Positions 19,454 through 26,624 are shown, counted from the first letter of the stretch. The stretch: 28,852 nucleotides of DNA from Pseudomonadota bacterium (GCA_023405815.1 JAEXXM010000025.1:1-28852); one strand, 5' to 3'. Program-made: numbers and translations. The notes: a model not told the origin generated them from the letters alone.

Positions 19454-19466
19454 GTTGCAGTGCAAC
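19454..19466. promoter_or_regulatory. operator-like palindrome upstream of the small Cys protein gene
   Basis: GTTGCAGTGCAAC is a perfect 6+1+6 inverted repeat, 22 bp upstream of the GTG start at 19431. It is the right size and position for a repressor site, but no regulator is known for it. Confidence 0.35.
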
Positions 19467-19542
19467 GTCGAGGGTCCAACTCTCCCCGCGGCGCACGAGT
19501 TCCCTTCGACCTTAGTCGAGCGTTAGCGAGCCGACTCTGAGG

Positions 19543-19568
19543 GGAACACGGCCCGCATCGAGTTCGTT
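19543..19568 (+). promoter_or_regulatory. EcfG-type general-stress promoter upstream of the NepR-like gene
   Basis: GGAAC (19543-19547) and CGTT (19565-19568) are separated by exactly 17 bp. This matches the established alphaproteobacterial sigma-EcfG consensus GGAAC-N16/17-CGTT without a mismatch. It lies 52 bp upstream of the ATG at 19621, with a GGGAGG ribosome binding site in between, in the right orientation. Confidence 0.8.
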
Positions 19569-19620
19569 AGCCTGCCGGCCGCAGGGGATGGTGGTCGGCA
19601 CGCAACTTCGGGAGGTCTCG

Positions 19621-19830
19621 ATGGTCGACGGATTCTACTGGACGCGAGTTACTTCGAAACAACTCCGCTTCCTTTACGAGCCCGTAACAGAGCTGCCGAC
19701 GCCTGCACACATGCAGGAGCTTGCCGCGCGCATAGACCGCGCCGTCGCCATTTCAGAGACCGGAAATGATGCACTGCGGAACCGGTCGTCTCCTCAACGC
19801 GTTGGGAACGCGAAGGAGCACAATGAATGA
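19621..19830 (+). CDS. NepR-like anti-sigma factor
   Basis: This 69-residue protein has a core at residues 11-43 that aligns without gaps to the NepR family of anti-sigma factors: L15-R16, Y19, P26-T-P28 and E33-L34. The family pattern is LR..Y..hh.EPVPDRh..LL..L. NepR proteins bind and sequester the ECF sigma factor EcfG until phosphorylated PhyR titrates them away. The C-terminal 25 residues are polar and probably flexible. The ATG at 19621 has GGAGG at 5-nt spacing. An ATG 11 codons earlier (19588) has a weaker site. The stop codon overlaps the next start (ATGA), so the two genes are translationally coupled. The EcfG-type promoter upstream implies feedback control. The assignment rests on motif resemblance read by eye. 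Confidence 0.7.
   Translation: MVDGFYWTRVTSKQLRFLYEPVTELPTPAHMQELAARIDRAVAISETGNDALRNRSSPQRVGNAKEHNE
19778..19803 (+). promoter_or_regulatory. second EcfG-type promoter, inside the NepR-like gene
   Basis: GGAAC (19778-19782) and CGTT (19800-19803) have a 17-bp spacer, again an exact match to the EcfG consensus. It lies within the NepR-like coding sequence, 23 bp upstream of the response-regulator ATG, so it could drive that gene alone. Confidence 0.65.
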
Positions 19831-20225
19831 CGACAGTTCTAATTTGCGAGGACGACGCCGTGCTTGCAGCCGATCTTGCCATCAGCGTTGAGGTCGTCGG
19901 CCACCGCGTGCTGGGCGTCTACGCCAACGCCCGCGACGCATTGAGGGCGGCGGAAGAGGAAGTCCCCGATGTCGCCTTCATCGACTTGGAGCTTGCCGAC
20001 GGCCTCACCGGCAGCGGCATCGCCCACGCGCTTCAATCGATGGGCGTCCGGGTCATTGTGCTCTCCGGCCACCCGAATGTTGGAGCGGGCCTCGGAACCG
20101 TGCCCCACACGTACGCGGCCAAGCCCATGCATCCCGACATGGTCGAGTTCCTGCTGTGCCCGGCAGCGGATGCGCGGATGAGCAAGCGGCGCGAATTTGC
20201 AGGCCCCCCGTTGACGACGGCTTGA
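19827..20225 (+). CDS. single-domain response regulator (receiver only)
   Basis: This 132-residue protein is a receiver domain with almost no extra sequence. The acidic pair E8/D9-D10, phospho-acceptor D53 (AFIDLELADG), switch Ser80 (VIVLSGHP) and Lys99 (YAAKPMHP) are all present. No DNA-binding or sigma-like output domain is attached. The DLELADGLTGSGIA stretch resembles the receiver of PhyR (ADIQLADGSSGIDA), but the N-terminal sigma-like domain that defines PhyR is absent. In other alphaproteobacteria, stand-alone receivers such as SdrG act in the general stress phosphorelay. It overlaps the NepR-like gene by 4 nt (ATGA). A role in tuning the EcfG-NepR-PhyR switch is inferred from context. 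Confidence 0.9.
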   Translation: MTTVLICEDDAVLAADLAISVEVVGHRVLGVYANARDALRAAEEEVPDVAFIDLELADGLTGSGIAHALQSMGVRVIVLSGHPNVGAGLGTVPHTYAAKPMHPDMVEFLLCPAADARMSKRREFAGPPLTTA

Positions 20226-20241
20226 TCGCAGACTGCAGCGG

Positions 20242-21525
20242 TCAGCCGGGCGGCGCACTTGCGGCAGTCTTCGCCGGCATCTCCACCCTCACCATGTCGA
20301 GATGCGCATCACGCAGCGCCGGGAATATTTTCGCCCACACTCCGGTCAGCGCGATCGATCCCACACCGCCGAAAATTGCTGCGCCGACCGGTCCGAGAAA
20401 ACGCGCGGCGACGCCGCTTTCAAACTCGCCGAGCTCGTTCGATGCGCTGATGAAGAGGCTCGATACCGCGGTCACCCGACCGCGCATGGGATCGGGCGTG
20501 ACGATCTGGATGAGGCTCTGGCGCACGAACACCGACACGGCGTCCACGGCCCCGAGCGCCGCGAGCGCCAGCATCGACACCCACACCCACGTCGAAACTG
20601 CGAAGATGATGGTCGCGAACCCGTAGGCTGCAACCGACACCAGCATCCAGAAACCCGCATCTCGCTGTATGGGACGCGTGCTCAGCGCGAGCGCCATCAG
20701 GCCTCCGCCGATCGCGGGACCTGATCGCAACAGGCCGAAGCCGTCGGGGCCGATGTGCAGCACGTCGCGCGCGAACACCGGCAGCAGTGCCGTCACGCCC
20801 CCGAGCAGCACGGCGAAGAGATCGAGCGAGATGGCGCCGAACACGATCTTGTTCGACCATACATACGATAGGCCCTCGGCAATCAGCTTCAGCCGTCCGC
20901 CGCCCTTGTGCTCGGGTTTAGTGTTGGCGGCGATGAACCACACGACGATGCCGGCGCAAAGATAGAGCCCTGCCGCCGTGGCATACGCCGATGGCACCGA
21001 TATCGCGCATAGGATGCCGCCGAGCCACGGCCCGATGACCATGCCGGTCTGCATGGCGAGCGTGTTCCAGCCGATTGCACGCGGCAGCACATCGCGCGGC
21101 ACCAGCATCGGTCCCAGCGAAGCGGAAGCCGGCATGGTGAAGGCACGTCCGACGCCGAACAGGGCCGCAATGGCGAAAATTGCCGTCATGCTCGGGTTCT
21201 CGAGGCTCGCATTCACCGCCAGCCCCGCCGAGCACGCGAACTGCAGCGCGCAGCAGGCGATCAGGATCTTCCGACGGTCATATCGATCAGCCGTCTCGCC
21301 CGCGAGCAACACGAAGGCGAACATCGGCACGAATTGGACGAGGCCAATCATGCCGACGAGAAACGAGCTGTACTCGACCGAATGCTCGAGCCGCGCCACC
21401 GAATAGACCTGCCAGCCGAGCGTGACGCTCTGCGTCAGCATCGCCACCGACGAAAGAAAGCGCCCGGTGAGCAGCAGCGCGAAGTCGGGGTAGCGGAACA
21501 GCGGAAATGCGCTTGCCTGGCTCAT
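20242..21525 (-). CDS. MFS transporter, EntS/MFS_3-like exporter
   Basis: This 427-residue inner-membrane protein has about 12 hydrophobic helices. It begins FRYPDFALLLTGRFLSSVA, the usual start of the MFS_3 (enterobactin exporter EntS-like) group. The MFS signature loop between helices 2 and 3 is GETADRYDRRKILI, and a second half-repeat loop includes TPDPMRGRVTAVSSLFISAS. Proton-driven export of a small molecule is expected; the substrate cannot be told. It is convergent with the response regulator, 16 bp away. Confidence 0.9.
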   Translation of the reverse strand: MSQASAFPLFRYPDFALLLTGRFLSSVAMLTQSVTLGWQVYSVARLEHSVEYSSFLVGMIGLVQFVPMFAFVLLAGETADRYDRRKILIACCALQFACSAGLAVNASLENPSMTAIFAIAALFGVGRAFTMPASASLGPMLVPRDVLPRAIGWNTLAMQTGMVIGPWLGGILCAISVPSAYATAAGLYLCAGIVVWFIAANTKPEHKGGGRLKLIAEGLSYVWSNKIVFGAISLDLFAVLLGGVTALLPVFARDVLHIGPDGFGLLRSGPAIGGGLMALALSTRPIQRDAGFWMLVSVAAYGFATIIFAVSTWVWVSMLALAALGAVDAVSVFVRQSLIQIVTPDPMRGRVTAVSSLFISASNELGEFESGVAARFLGPVGAAIFGGVGSIALTGVWAKIFPALRDAHLDMVRVEMPAKTAASAPPG

Positions 21526-21688
21526 GTCGGATTACGGGCTGCGCCGTAAGGCGCCCTCCAATTGCGCCGCGGCTGACCCCGGCGCGGCCGGGAGGTTCTA
21601 TGGCAGGAGACGTGCTGGGTCGACCACGGCCGTGGCCGCAGGGAAAATAGGCCCGGGAAATCGGGCGGATGTAGCCCGCGCAGCTTGG

Positions 21689-22036
21689 CTATTTCTTCTC
21701 CGGCGGCACATCCTGGCCGTGACCATGGAGAAAATAGTAGATGCTCGTGATCTCTTCCGGCGAGAACTGAATCTGCGGCATATCCGGATGCCGCGAGCCG
21801 ACACCATCCGCCAGCTCCATATCCAGCCTTTCCGTCGGCCACGCGCTCAAGACGATGGAAAGGTTCGGTGCCTGTTTCAGTGGGCTTTCCGCGCCCGCCG
21901 TCACCCCATGGCAGCGGCTGCAGTTGCGCTCCAGCAGAGCCTTGCCCTTCGCCGCCTCGATCTCGACGTGCGATGCCGCGCTGCATTCCGTTGCCAGAAC
22001 GAGCAGGGCACCGATTGCGGTTGTCCACCGAGCCAT
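21689..22036 (-). CDS. small c-type cytochrome
   Basis: This 115-residue periplasmic monohaem cytochrome c has a signal peptide MARWTTAIGALLVLATECSA. The haem-binding CSRCH motif is at 39-43 and the likely axial Met is in HPDMPQIQF (M86). The end of the fold, SPEEITSIYYFLHGH, is typical of class I cytochromes. ATG 22036 (MARW) was chosen because it starts directly at the signal peptide with GGTGGG upstream; ATG 22051 is possible. The redox partner is unknown. It is divergent from the SnoaL-like gene. Confidence 0.85.
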   Translation of the reverse strand: MARWTTAIGALLVLATECSAASHVEIEAAKGKALLERNCSRCHGVTAGAESPLKQAPNLSIVLSAWPTERLDMELADGVGSRHPDMPQIQFSPEEITSIYYFLHGHGQDVPPEKK

Positions 22037-22272
22037 ATGCGCGCCCACCATTTGTCCACCAGGATGCAACCAGTAGATGTCATTGCGGCTCACGCGGAGT
22101 TGATCTCGCTCAACCCGGCGGCAATGCGCCTGTAGTTTCACCATTGTTGGCGCCAAAGCGGCGCGTCATGCAGTGCTTGCGGCGGCGCGGAGCGCACAAC
22201 CGCCGGTGTATCCGTGCTAGGATGTTGTTGAAAGCACGCGCGACTGAGAACTCCTCACATCGACCACCCGCG

Positions 22273-22719
22273 ATGAACGATTCCCGAACCACACCCGAGA
22301 GCATCTCAGAGGCGAAAGCCGCCGAAATACTCTATGCGGCTCACGAGGCCTGGAACAGGCGCGACCTTGCTGGCCTTCTGCAGCTTTTCGATGACGCCAT
22401 GATCTACTGGAGCAATGTCGGAGGCCAGCACGGCGGAACGGTCATCGAGGGCAAACCTGCATTCCTCGACTTCCTCGATCCTCTGAAGGATATGGAGGGC
22501 CTGTCCGTTCCTCACAGCTTGCGATTCAGGGACGGCACGATATCCGCGAGCGTCGAGTTCTATCTGCGCGACCGCCCGACCGGCCACTCGCATTCAGGCA
22601 CTTTCAGGCAGGTCCTGAGCTTCCGCGGCGGCCGCATCCTCCGGATGGAGGAATTTCACGACGCCGCGGCCCTCTCCTCGTTCATGGCTCTCTTGGGCAG
22701 CGAGTCGTCCGCTTCGTGA
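22273..22719 (+). CDS. SnoaL-like / NTF2-fold protein
   Basis: This 148-residue cytoplasmic protein has the SnoaL/NTF2-like pattern: an N-terminal helix AAEILYAAHEAWNRRDLAGLLQLFDDAMIYWSN, a central GKPAFLDFLDPL helix, and beta-strands ending in GGRILRMEEFHDAAALSSFM. Such small cone-shaped domains include ketosteroid isomerases, polyketide cyclases and many proteins of unknown role. No specific catalytic set could be assigned. The open frame extends well upstream, but only the part from MNDSRTTPES looks like the family; no strong ribosome binding site precedes it. Confidence 0.8.
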   Translation: MNDSRTTPESISEAKAAEILYAAHEAWNRRDLAGLLQLFDDAMIYWSNVGGQHGGTVIEGKPAFLDFLDPLKDMEGLSVPHSLRFRDGTISASVEFYLRDRPTGHSHSGTFRQVLSFRGGRILRMEEFHDAAALSSFMALLGSESSAS

Positions 22720-22776
22720 GGCCGTGGCGTCACGATGGTCATTCCATCTGTGCAGGCTAAGGAGAATGCTAGGAAA

Positions 22777-22853
22777 TGGTACCGCCTTCCCGGATCGAAC
22801 GGGAGACCTCTAGATCCACAATCTAGCGCTCTAACCATCTGAGCTAAGGCGGC
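22777..22853 (-). tRNA. tRNA-His (anticodon GTG)
   Basis: Read on the minus strand the 77-nt gene folds fully: acceptor GCCGCCT/AGGCGGT, D-arm GCTC/GAGC, anticodon stem CTAGA/TCTAG around loop TTGTGGA with anticodon GTG, a 5-nt variable loop, T-arm TCCCG/CGGGA, discriminator A73 and an encoded CCA. The base before position 1 is T, so the G-1 found in most tRNA-His is not encoded; the first pair is G1:U72. That is the pattern known from derived alphaproteobacteria with an atypical HisRS. Confidence 0.97.
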
Positions 22854-22870
22854 ACGTCAGCAACATCAGG

Positions 22871-22900
22871 GACTTAGGTCACCCCGAGGTGGAAAGTCAA
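22871..22900 (-). promoter_or_regulatory. candidate tRNA-His promoter
   Basis: On the minus strand TTGACT (22895-22900) is followed after 18 bp by TAAGTC (22871-22876), placing transcription initiation about 10 nt upstream of the tRNA. The -35 match is good and the -10 is weak. Confidence 0.4.
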
Positions 22901-23062
22901 TTCCACCCGTCCCTGCCGCGCGCTGAGCGGCCCTCGGGTGCTTCCGCAAACGGACAGCGCCCAACGCCGGGCCTGACGCCCGGAAGAGCGTTCAAATACA
23001 GCGACCGCGGTTGCGAAGCAAGGCGGCCGTGGCCCCCGCGAGCCTGCCGCCGAAAGTCGCCC

Positions 23063-23434
23063 CTACCGCGGCTGCGCCTTCTGCGCCACCTCGGCCACCA
23101 GCCGGCCTAGGACATGCGCCTGGTGAGCGAAGGTCTGCATCTGCTTTTGCGCGTAGCGCTGCTGTATCTCCATATACTCCTTGAGGTCTCTCGCGCGCGA
23201 GAGCTCGGTGGCGAAGGCGAAGCTCGCCTGGATGTTCTGCTCGGCAAACTTGGAGATTTGCGTCTGCATCTCCGCCGCGCTGGAGGTCATGGCGCCCTGC
23301 GACGCTGAGAGCGTCTCCTGCACCTTGCGCGCCATGTCGATAAATTGGTTGTAGGCGCTCCGGGCTTGCTCGACGTTGCGCTCTGCGAGTTCGCGGACCG
23401 CTTCCGGGAACTCGAACTGCGGCTTGTCGGACAT
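23063..23434 (-). CDS. phasin family protein
   Basis: This 123-residue, almost wholly alpha-helical protein matches short rhizobial phasins: it starts MSDKPQFEFPEAVRELAERN, continues VEQARSAYNQFIDMARK and ends in a long amphipathic helix with SKFAEQNIQASFAFATELSRA. Phasins coat polyhydroxyalkanoate granules, or act as related helical surface or chaperone-like proteins. The ribosome binding site GAGGAGGAGA precedes the ATG. No PHA synthase gene is in the window, so the link to storage granules comes from the family only. Confidence 0.9.
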   Translation of the reverse strand: MSDKPQFEFPEAVRELAERNVEQARSAYNQFIDMARKVQETLSASQGAMTSSAAEMQTQISKFAEQNIQASFAFATELSRARDLKEYMEIQQRYAQKQMQTFAHQAHVLGRLVAEVAQKAQPR

Positions 23435-23621
23435 CGAAGGTCTCCTCCTCGGGCCAGGATGGTTGTGGCGCCCGCTCCTGGTTTTCGGGCTTTTGCGACT
23501 ATACCGCGATCCGCCATCGAACAGACGCGAAATGAATGTGGATACCCTGAGGCACTGGATTGAGTTCGTGGACGGAAGGCGCTCAGCGCGCTAACAGATT
23601 TGAAGCCTTGGTGTTTTGCCC

Positions 23622-24905
23622 ATGCAAGTAAATGGCCCACGCGCCTTGCTGCCTTCGACAGCCGCCGGCCCGGAAAAGGCGCTGGCCGCGTGCGCCGATC
23701 CCGCGTGGGTCATCGATCCGGCCAAGGGACGCGTGCTCGCCGCTAACGCCGCCGGCGCGGCCCGGCTCGGATTGCATCCTGATGCAGCCTCCGGAACCCT
23801 CGATGCCGCCATGCCGGGCCTCGTGCGCCTGAGGGCCATGTTGCGCGAGCAGATCGGGGACGGCCGCCGTGAGCCCCTCGTCTTCTGGACCGCATACGGC
23901 GCCGAGAGCCTCATGTGCGACGTCGCCGCTCTCCCCGAAGCCGAGAATGCCGCAGAGCTGGTGCTGGTCAGCATTGCGTCCGGCTCCAAGAAGCGCAGCG
24001 CGTCGCGGTTGGCGGTCGTTACCGAAGATGCGCCAGCCGCCGTGCCCCCGCCCATGACGCCATCGCCCGATGACGCAGCCACGATGAGCCGGATCGCCGC
24101 GGCGATCCGCAGCGGCTTTGCGGCCGGTCGCGTCGATCCGGAAGCGCCGGCGAGCGACGAAGACTCCCCCCCGGTCGCATCGGTGCCTGATCGCGGGGCG
24201 CAGGTGTCGCGGCTCGCCCACGAGCTGCGTACGCCGCTGAGCGCCATCGCCGCCGCCGCCGAGATCATGAAGGACGAGCGCTTCGGCTCCATCGAGAACG
24301 AGCGCTACCGCAGCTACACGTCCGACATCCACGACAACGCACGTCACGCGCTCGCATTGATCAATCGACTGCTCGGTGGCGAAGTCGCGAACGAGGCGGA
24401 GCATCGCTTCGAGGCGACGGACCTCGATCTCAACGCCCTGGCGGAAAGCTCCGTCTCGGCCGTGCGGCCCCTCGCGGAGGAGGCCGGCTTGAAGCTCACC
24501 TCCGAATTCCACGGCCAGCTTCCTCGGGTCAAAGCCGACGCGACGACCGTGCGGCAGATCCTCTTCAATCTGCTCTCCAACGCCATCAAGTTCACAGCCC
24601 GCGGCGGTGATGTGCGCGTCGTCACCGGCCTCGGCTTCGATCGCTCCGTATTCGTCGCCGTGCAGGACACCGGCGTCGGCATGAGCGCAGAGGCGATCGC
24701 CACAGCGCTCCAAGCTGAGGTGCCATCCGCCCCGCAACGCAAGGAGACAGGTGGCGGGCACGGAATAGGGCTGCCGCTCGCGCGCAGCCTCGCGCAGTCG
24801 AATGGCGCGCGCCTCGAGATCGACAGTCAGATCGGCGAAGGCACTGCAGTCGCGCTCGTCTTCCCGCGCGATCGCGTCGTCGCATCCGCGCCTGTTTCAA
24901 ATTAG
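23622..24905 (+). CDS. sensor histidine kinase, PdhS/DivJ-PleC-like
   Basis: This 427-residue protein has no obvious membrane helix. A PAS-like N-terminal part (about 18-120, starting ADPAWVIDPAKGRVLAANAAG) and a Pro/Ala-rich linker lead into the HisKA domain, with the phospho-acceptor at His200 in LAHELRTPLSAI. The catalytic domain shows N-box ILFNLLSNAIKF, G1 VQDTGVGMS and G2 GGGHGIGLPLAR, so it looks catalytically intact. The helix after the H-box, EIMKDERFGSIENERYRSYTSDIHD, resembles the PdhS/DivJ/PleC kinases that act on DivK in the alphaproteobacterial cell cycle. That link is inferred. ATG 23622 is preferred to the TTG at 23616. No cognate regulator is adjacent. Confidence 0.88.
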   Translation: MQVNGPRALLPSTAAGPEKALAACADPAWVIDPAKGRVLAANAAGAARLGLHPDAASGTLDAAMPGLVRLRAMLREQIGDGRREPLVFWTAYGAESLMCDVAALPEAENAAELVLVSIASGSKKRSASRLAVVTEDAPAAVPPPMTPSPDDAATMSRIAAAIRSGFAAGRVDPEAPASDEDSPPVASVPDRGAQVSRLAHELRTPLSAIAAAAEIMKDERFGSIENERYRSYTSDIHDNARHALALINRLLGGEVANEAEHRFEATDLDLNALAESSVSAVRPLAEEAGLKLTSEFHGQLPRVKADATTVRQILFNLLSNAIKFTARGGDVRVVTGLGFDRSVFVAVQDTGVGMSAEAIATALQAEVPSAPQRKETGGGHGIGLPLARSLAQSNGARLEIDSQIGEGTAVALVFPRDRVVASAPVSN

Positions 24906-24917
24906 ACGATTTCTAAT
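24901..24917 (+). promoter_or_regulatory. candidate iron-control (Irr/ICE-like) palindrome
   Basis: ATTAGA/TCTAAT is a 6+5+6 inverted repeat, 142 bp upstream of the iron binding-protein gene and overlapping the stop codon of the kinase gene. It resembles the rhizobial iron control element bound by Irr, with a core of the form TTAGAA-N3-TTCTAA and one mismatch here. The iron-uptake operon downstream makes the reading reasonable. Confidence 0.45.
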
Positions 24918-25059
24918 CTATTGGGATTGCTCGCGCTTTTGTTGACGGCGCCCGCGCGCGCACGTTAGGGATGTTGGTGCACTGCAGGTAAGTGCCACTC
25001 GTGCCTGCTGCTGCAATGACCCATACCGGGGCCTTGAACCCCGACTATCGGAGCCTTCC

Positions 25060-26097
25060 ATGCGGTGTTTTAGCGCCCAGTTGCGCAATGCGGCATGTGC
25101 CGCACTTCTTGCCGTGGCCGGAGCCACGTCTGCCTCGGCATCGGACGAGGTCAACATCTACTCCTATCGCGAGCCGGGTCTGATCAACCCGATGCTCGAG
25201 GCCTTCACCAAGGAGACAGGCATCAAGACCAACGTGGTGTTCGCCAAGGATGGTCTCATTGAGCGTCTCACCGCTGAAGGCAAGAACAGTCCCGCCGACG
25301 TGCTGCTGACGAACGAGTCCGGCCTCTTGCTGCAGGCCGTCGGCGCCGGCGTGACCCAGCCGGTCAGCTCGCCGAAACTCGACAAGGAGATTCCGGCCAA
25401 CCTGCGCGATGCTGGCAATCAGTGGTTCGGCCTGACCAAGCGCGCCCGCGTTGTTTACGCCTCCAAGGATCGCGTCAAACAGGACGCGATCACCTACGAG
25501 GAGCTCGCTGATCCCAAGTGGCGCGGCAAGATCTGCATCCGCTCCGGCCAGCACACTTACAACGTCGCTCTCATCGCCTCGATGATTGCCCACCACGGCG
25601 AGGAGTACACTGAGAAGTGGCTCGACGGCCTGAAGGCGAACCTCGCCCGCCGTCCCGCCGGTGGTGACCGAGAGGGCGTGCGCGATGTCCAGGCCGGCCT
25701 GTGCGACATCGCCGTCGGCAACACCTACTACATGGCGGCGATGCTGAAGAACCCGGACCAGAAGGCCTGGGCCGATGCCGTTCACATCATCTTCCCCAAC
25801 GCCGCCGACCGCGGCACTCACGTCAACGTGTCGGGCGTGGCGATGACAGCCAATGCGCCGAACAAGGACAACGCGCTGCGCCTGATGGAATTCCTCGCTT
25901 CTCCCGAAGCGCAGCGCCTCTATGCCGAAGCCAATGGCGAGTATCCGGTGGTCGAGGGCGTCCCAACCTCGCCGGTGGTAGAGAGCTGGGGCCCGCTGAA
26001 GTCGGACCCGCTGCCGCTCACCGAGATTGCCGCCTTGCGCAAGAAGGCATCCGAGCTCGTCGACCGCGTTCAATTCGATCAGGGGCCTAGTAACTGA
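25060..26097 (+). CDS. fbpA: iron(III) ABC transporter substrate-binding protein (FbpA/FutA family)
   Basis: This periplasmic ferric-iron-binding protein has 345 residues. The signal peptide is MRCFSAQLRNAACAALLAVA...ASA with cleavage near 27. The mature protein begins with VNIYSYREPGLINP, the FutA/FbpA start. The paired tyrosines that bind iron are Y223-Y224 in GNTYYMAAML, and Y34/Y36 lie in the first strand. Other family blocks are FAKDGLIERLTAEG, DPKWRGKICIRS and a HVNVSGVAMTANAPNKDNA segment. It is the first gene of a three-gene operon; its TGA shares one base with the next ATG (TGATG). An iron-control-like palindrome lies upstream. Confidence 0.95.
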   Translation: MRCFSAQLRNAACAALLAVAGATSASASDEVNIYSYREPGLINPMLEAFTKETGIKTNVVFAKDGLIERLTAEGKNSPADVLLTNESGLLLQAVGAGVTQPVSSPKLDKEIPANLRDAGNQWFGLTKRARVVYASKDRVKQDAITYEELADPKWRGKICIRSGQHTYNVALIASMIAHHGEEYTEKWLDGLKANLARRPAGGDREGVRDVQAGLCDIAVGNTYYMAAMLKNPDQKAWADAVHIIFPNAADRGTHVNVSGVAMTANAPNKDNALRLMEFLASPEAQRLYAEANGEYPVVEGVPTSPVVESWGPLKSDPLPLTEIAALRKKASELVDRVQFDQGPSN

Positions 26098-26624
26098 TGT
26101 CTGAGATCGACACCTTCCAGAATGGCCGCTCGTCCCGCGACTTCGCGATTCCGGCGGCCGCCATGTTCCCCGCAGCCGAACGTCTCGTAGGCGTGGGCTT
26201 CCGCTGCTGGCTGCAGGGCTTCCAGACGAGCGACATCGGCTGCTGGGAGCTGGCCTGGGAAGAGATTTCCCGCGTCGTCGGGCAGCAGGCCGCCAAGCCG
26301 CTGATGACCGAGCTCGCTTGCTGGGTCCGTGCCGTGCAGGATTCTGCCGAGCGCCGCATCGAGGTCTTCCCCGCACAGTCCCGCCGCTTCTGCCGTGACG
26401 AGTGCCTCGCCATCTCGATGGTCGCCGCCTGTCAGCATTCGACCTGCCCCGCATTCCGCGCCTGCGCCGTCGCACTGCTCGGGTGCAATGATATCGACGA
26501 CGCAATCGAAGGTGCCGAAGGCTTCGCGCGCTGCCTCAGGGAGGCGGGGCAGATGCTCTCGCCCGGCACCGTCTTCATGGGCGCCAGCCTGGTGACGCCG
26601 AGCATTCGCGCCGGCCGCTGCTGA
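26097..26624 (+). CDS. cysteine-rich protein of the iron-uptake operon, function unknown
   Basis: This 175-residue protein has 11 cysteines, at 37, 49, 75, 99, 103, 112, 117, 123, 130, 146 and 175. Six of them cluster at 99-130. It appears alpha-helical, with no signal peptide or membrane helix, so it is probably cytoplasmic. I do not recognise the family with confidence. The clustered Cys pattern on helices is faintly like Cys-rich helical-bundle metal-binding proteins (DUF326/Csp type), which is only a suggestion. Its ATG shares a base with the fbpA stop codon (TGATG), so it is translationally coupled to the iron-binding protein, and the permease gene follows after 45 bp. A role in iron handling is inferred from position. 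Confidence 0.85.
   Translation: MSEIDTFQNGRSSRDFAIPAAAMFPAAERLVGVGFRCWLQGFQTSDIGCWELAWEEISRVVGQQAAKPLMTELACWVRAVQDSAERRIEVFPAQSRRFCRDECLAISMVAACQHSTCPAFRACAVALLGCNDIDDAIEGAEGFARCLREAGQMLSPGTVFMGASLVTPSIRAGRC

Noticed and set aside
19839..20258. 139-codon ORF antisense to the receiver gene
   Set aside because: The plus strand encodes a receiver with all key residues; the antisense translation has no features.
22967..22983. Stem CCGGGC/GCCCGG downstream of the phasin gene
   Set aside because: It lies 80 nt from the stop codon without a T run; short GC stems are frequent here by chance.
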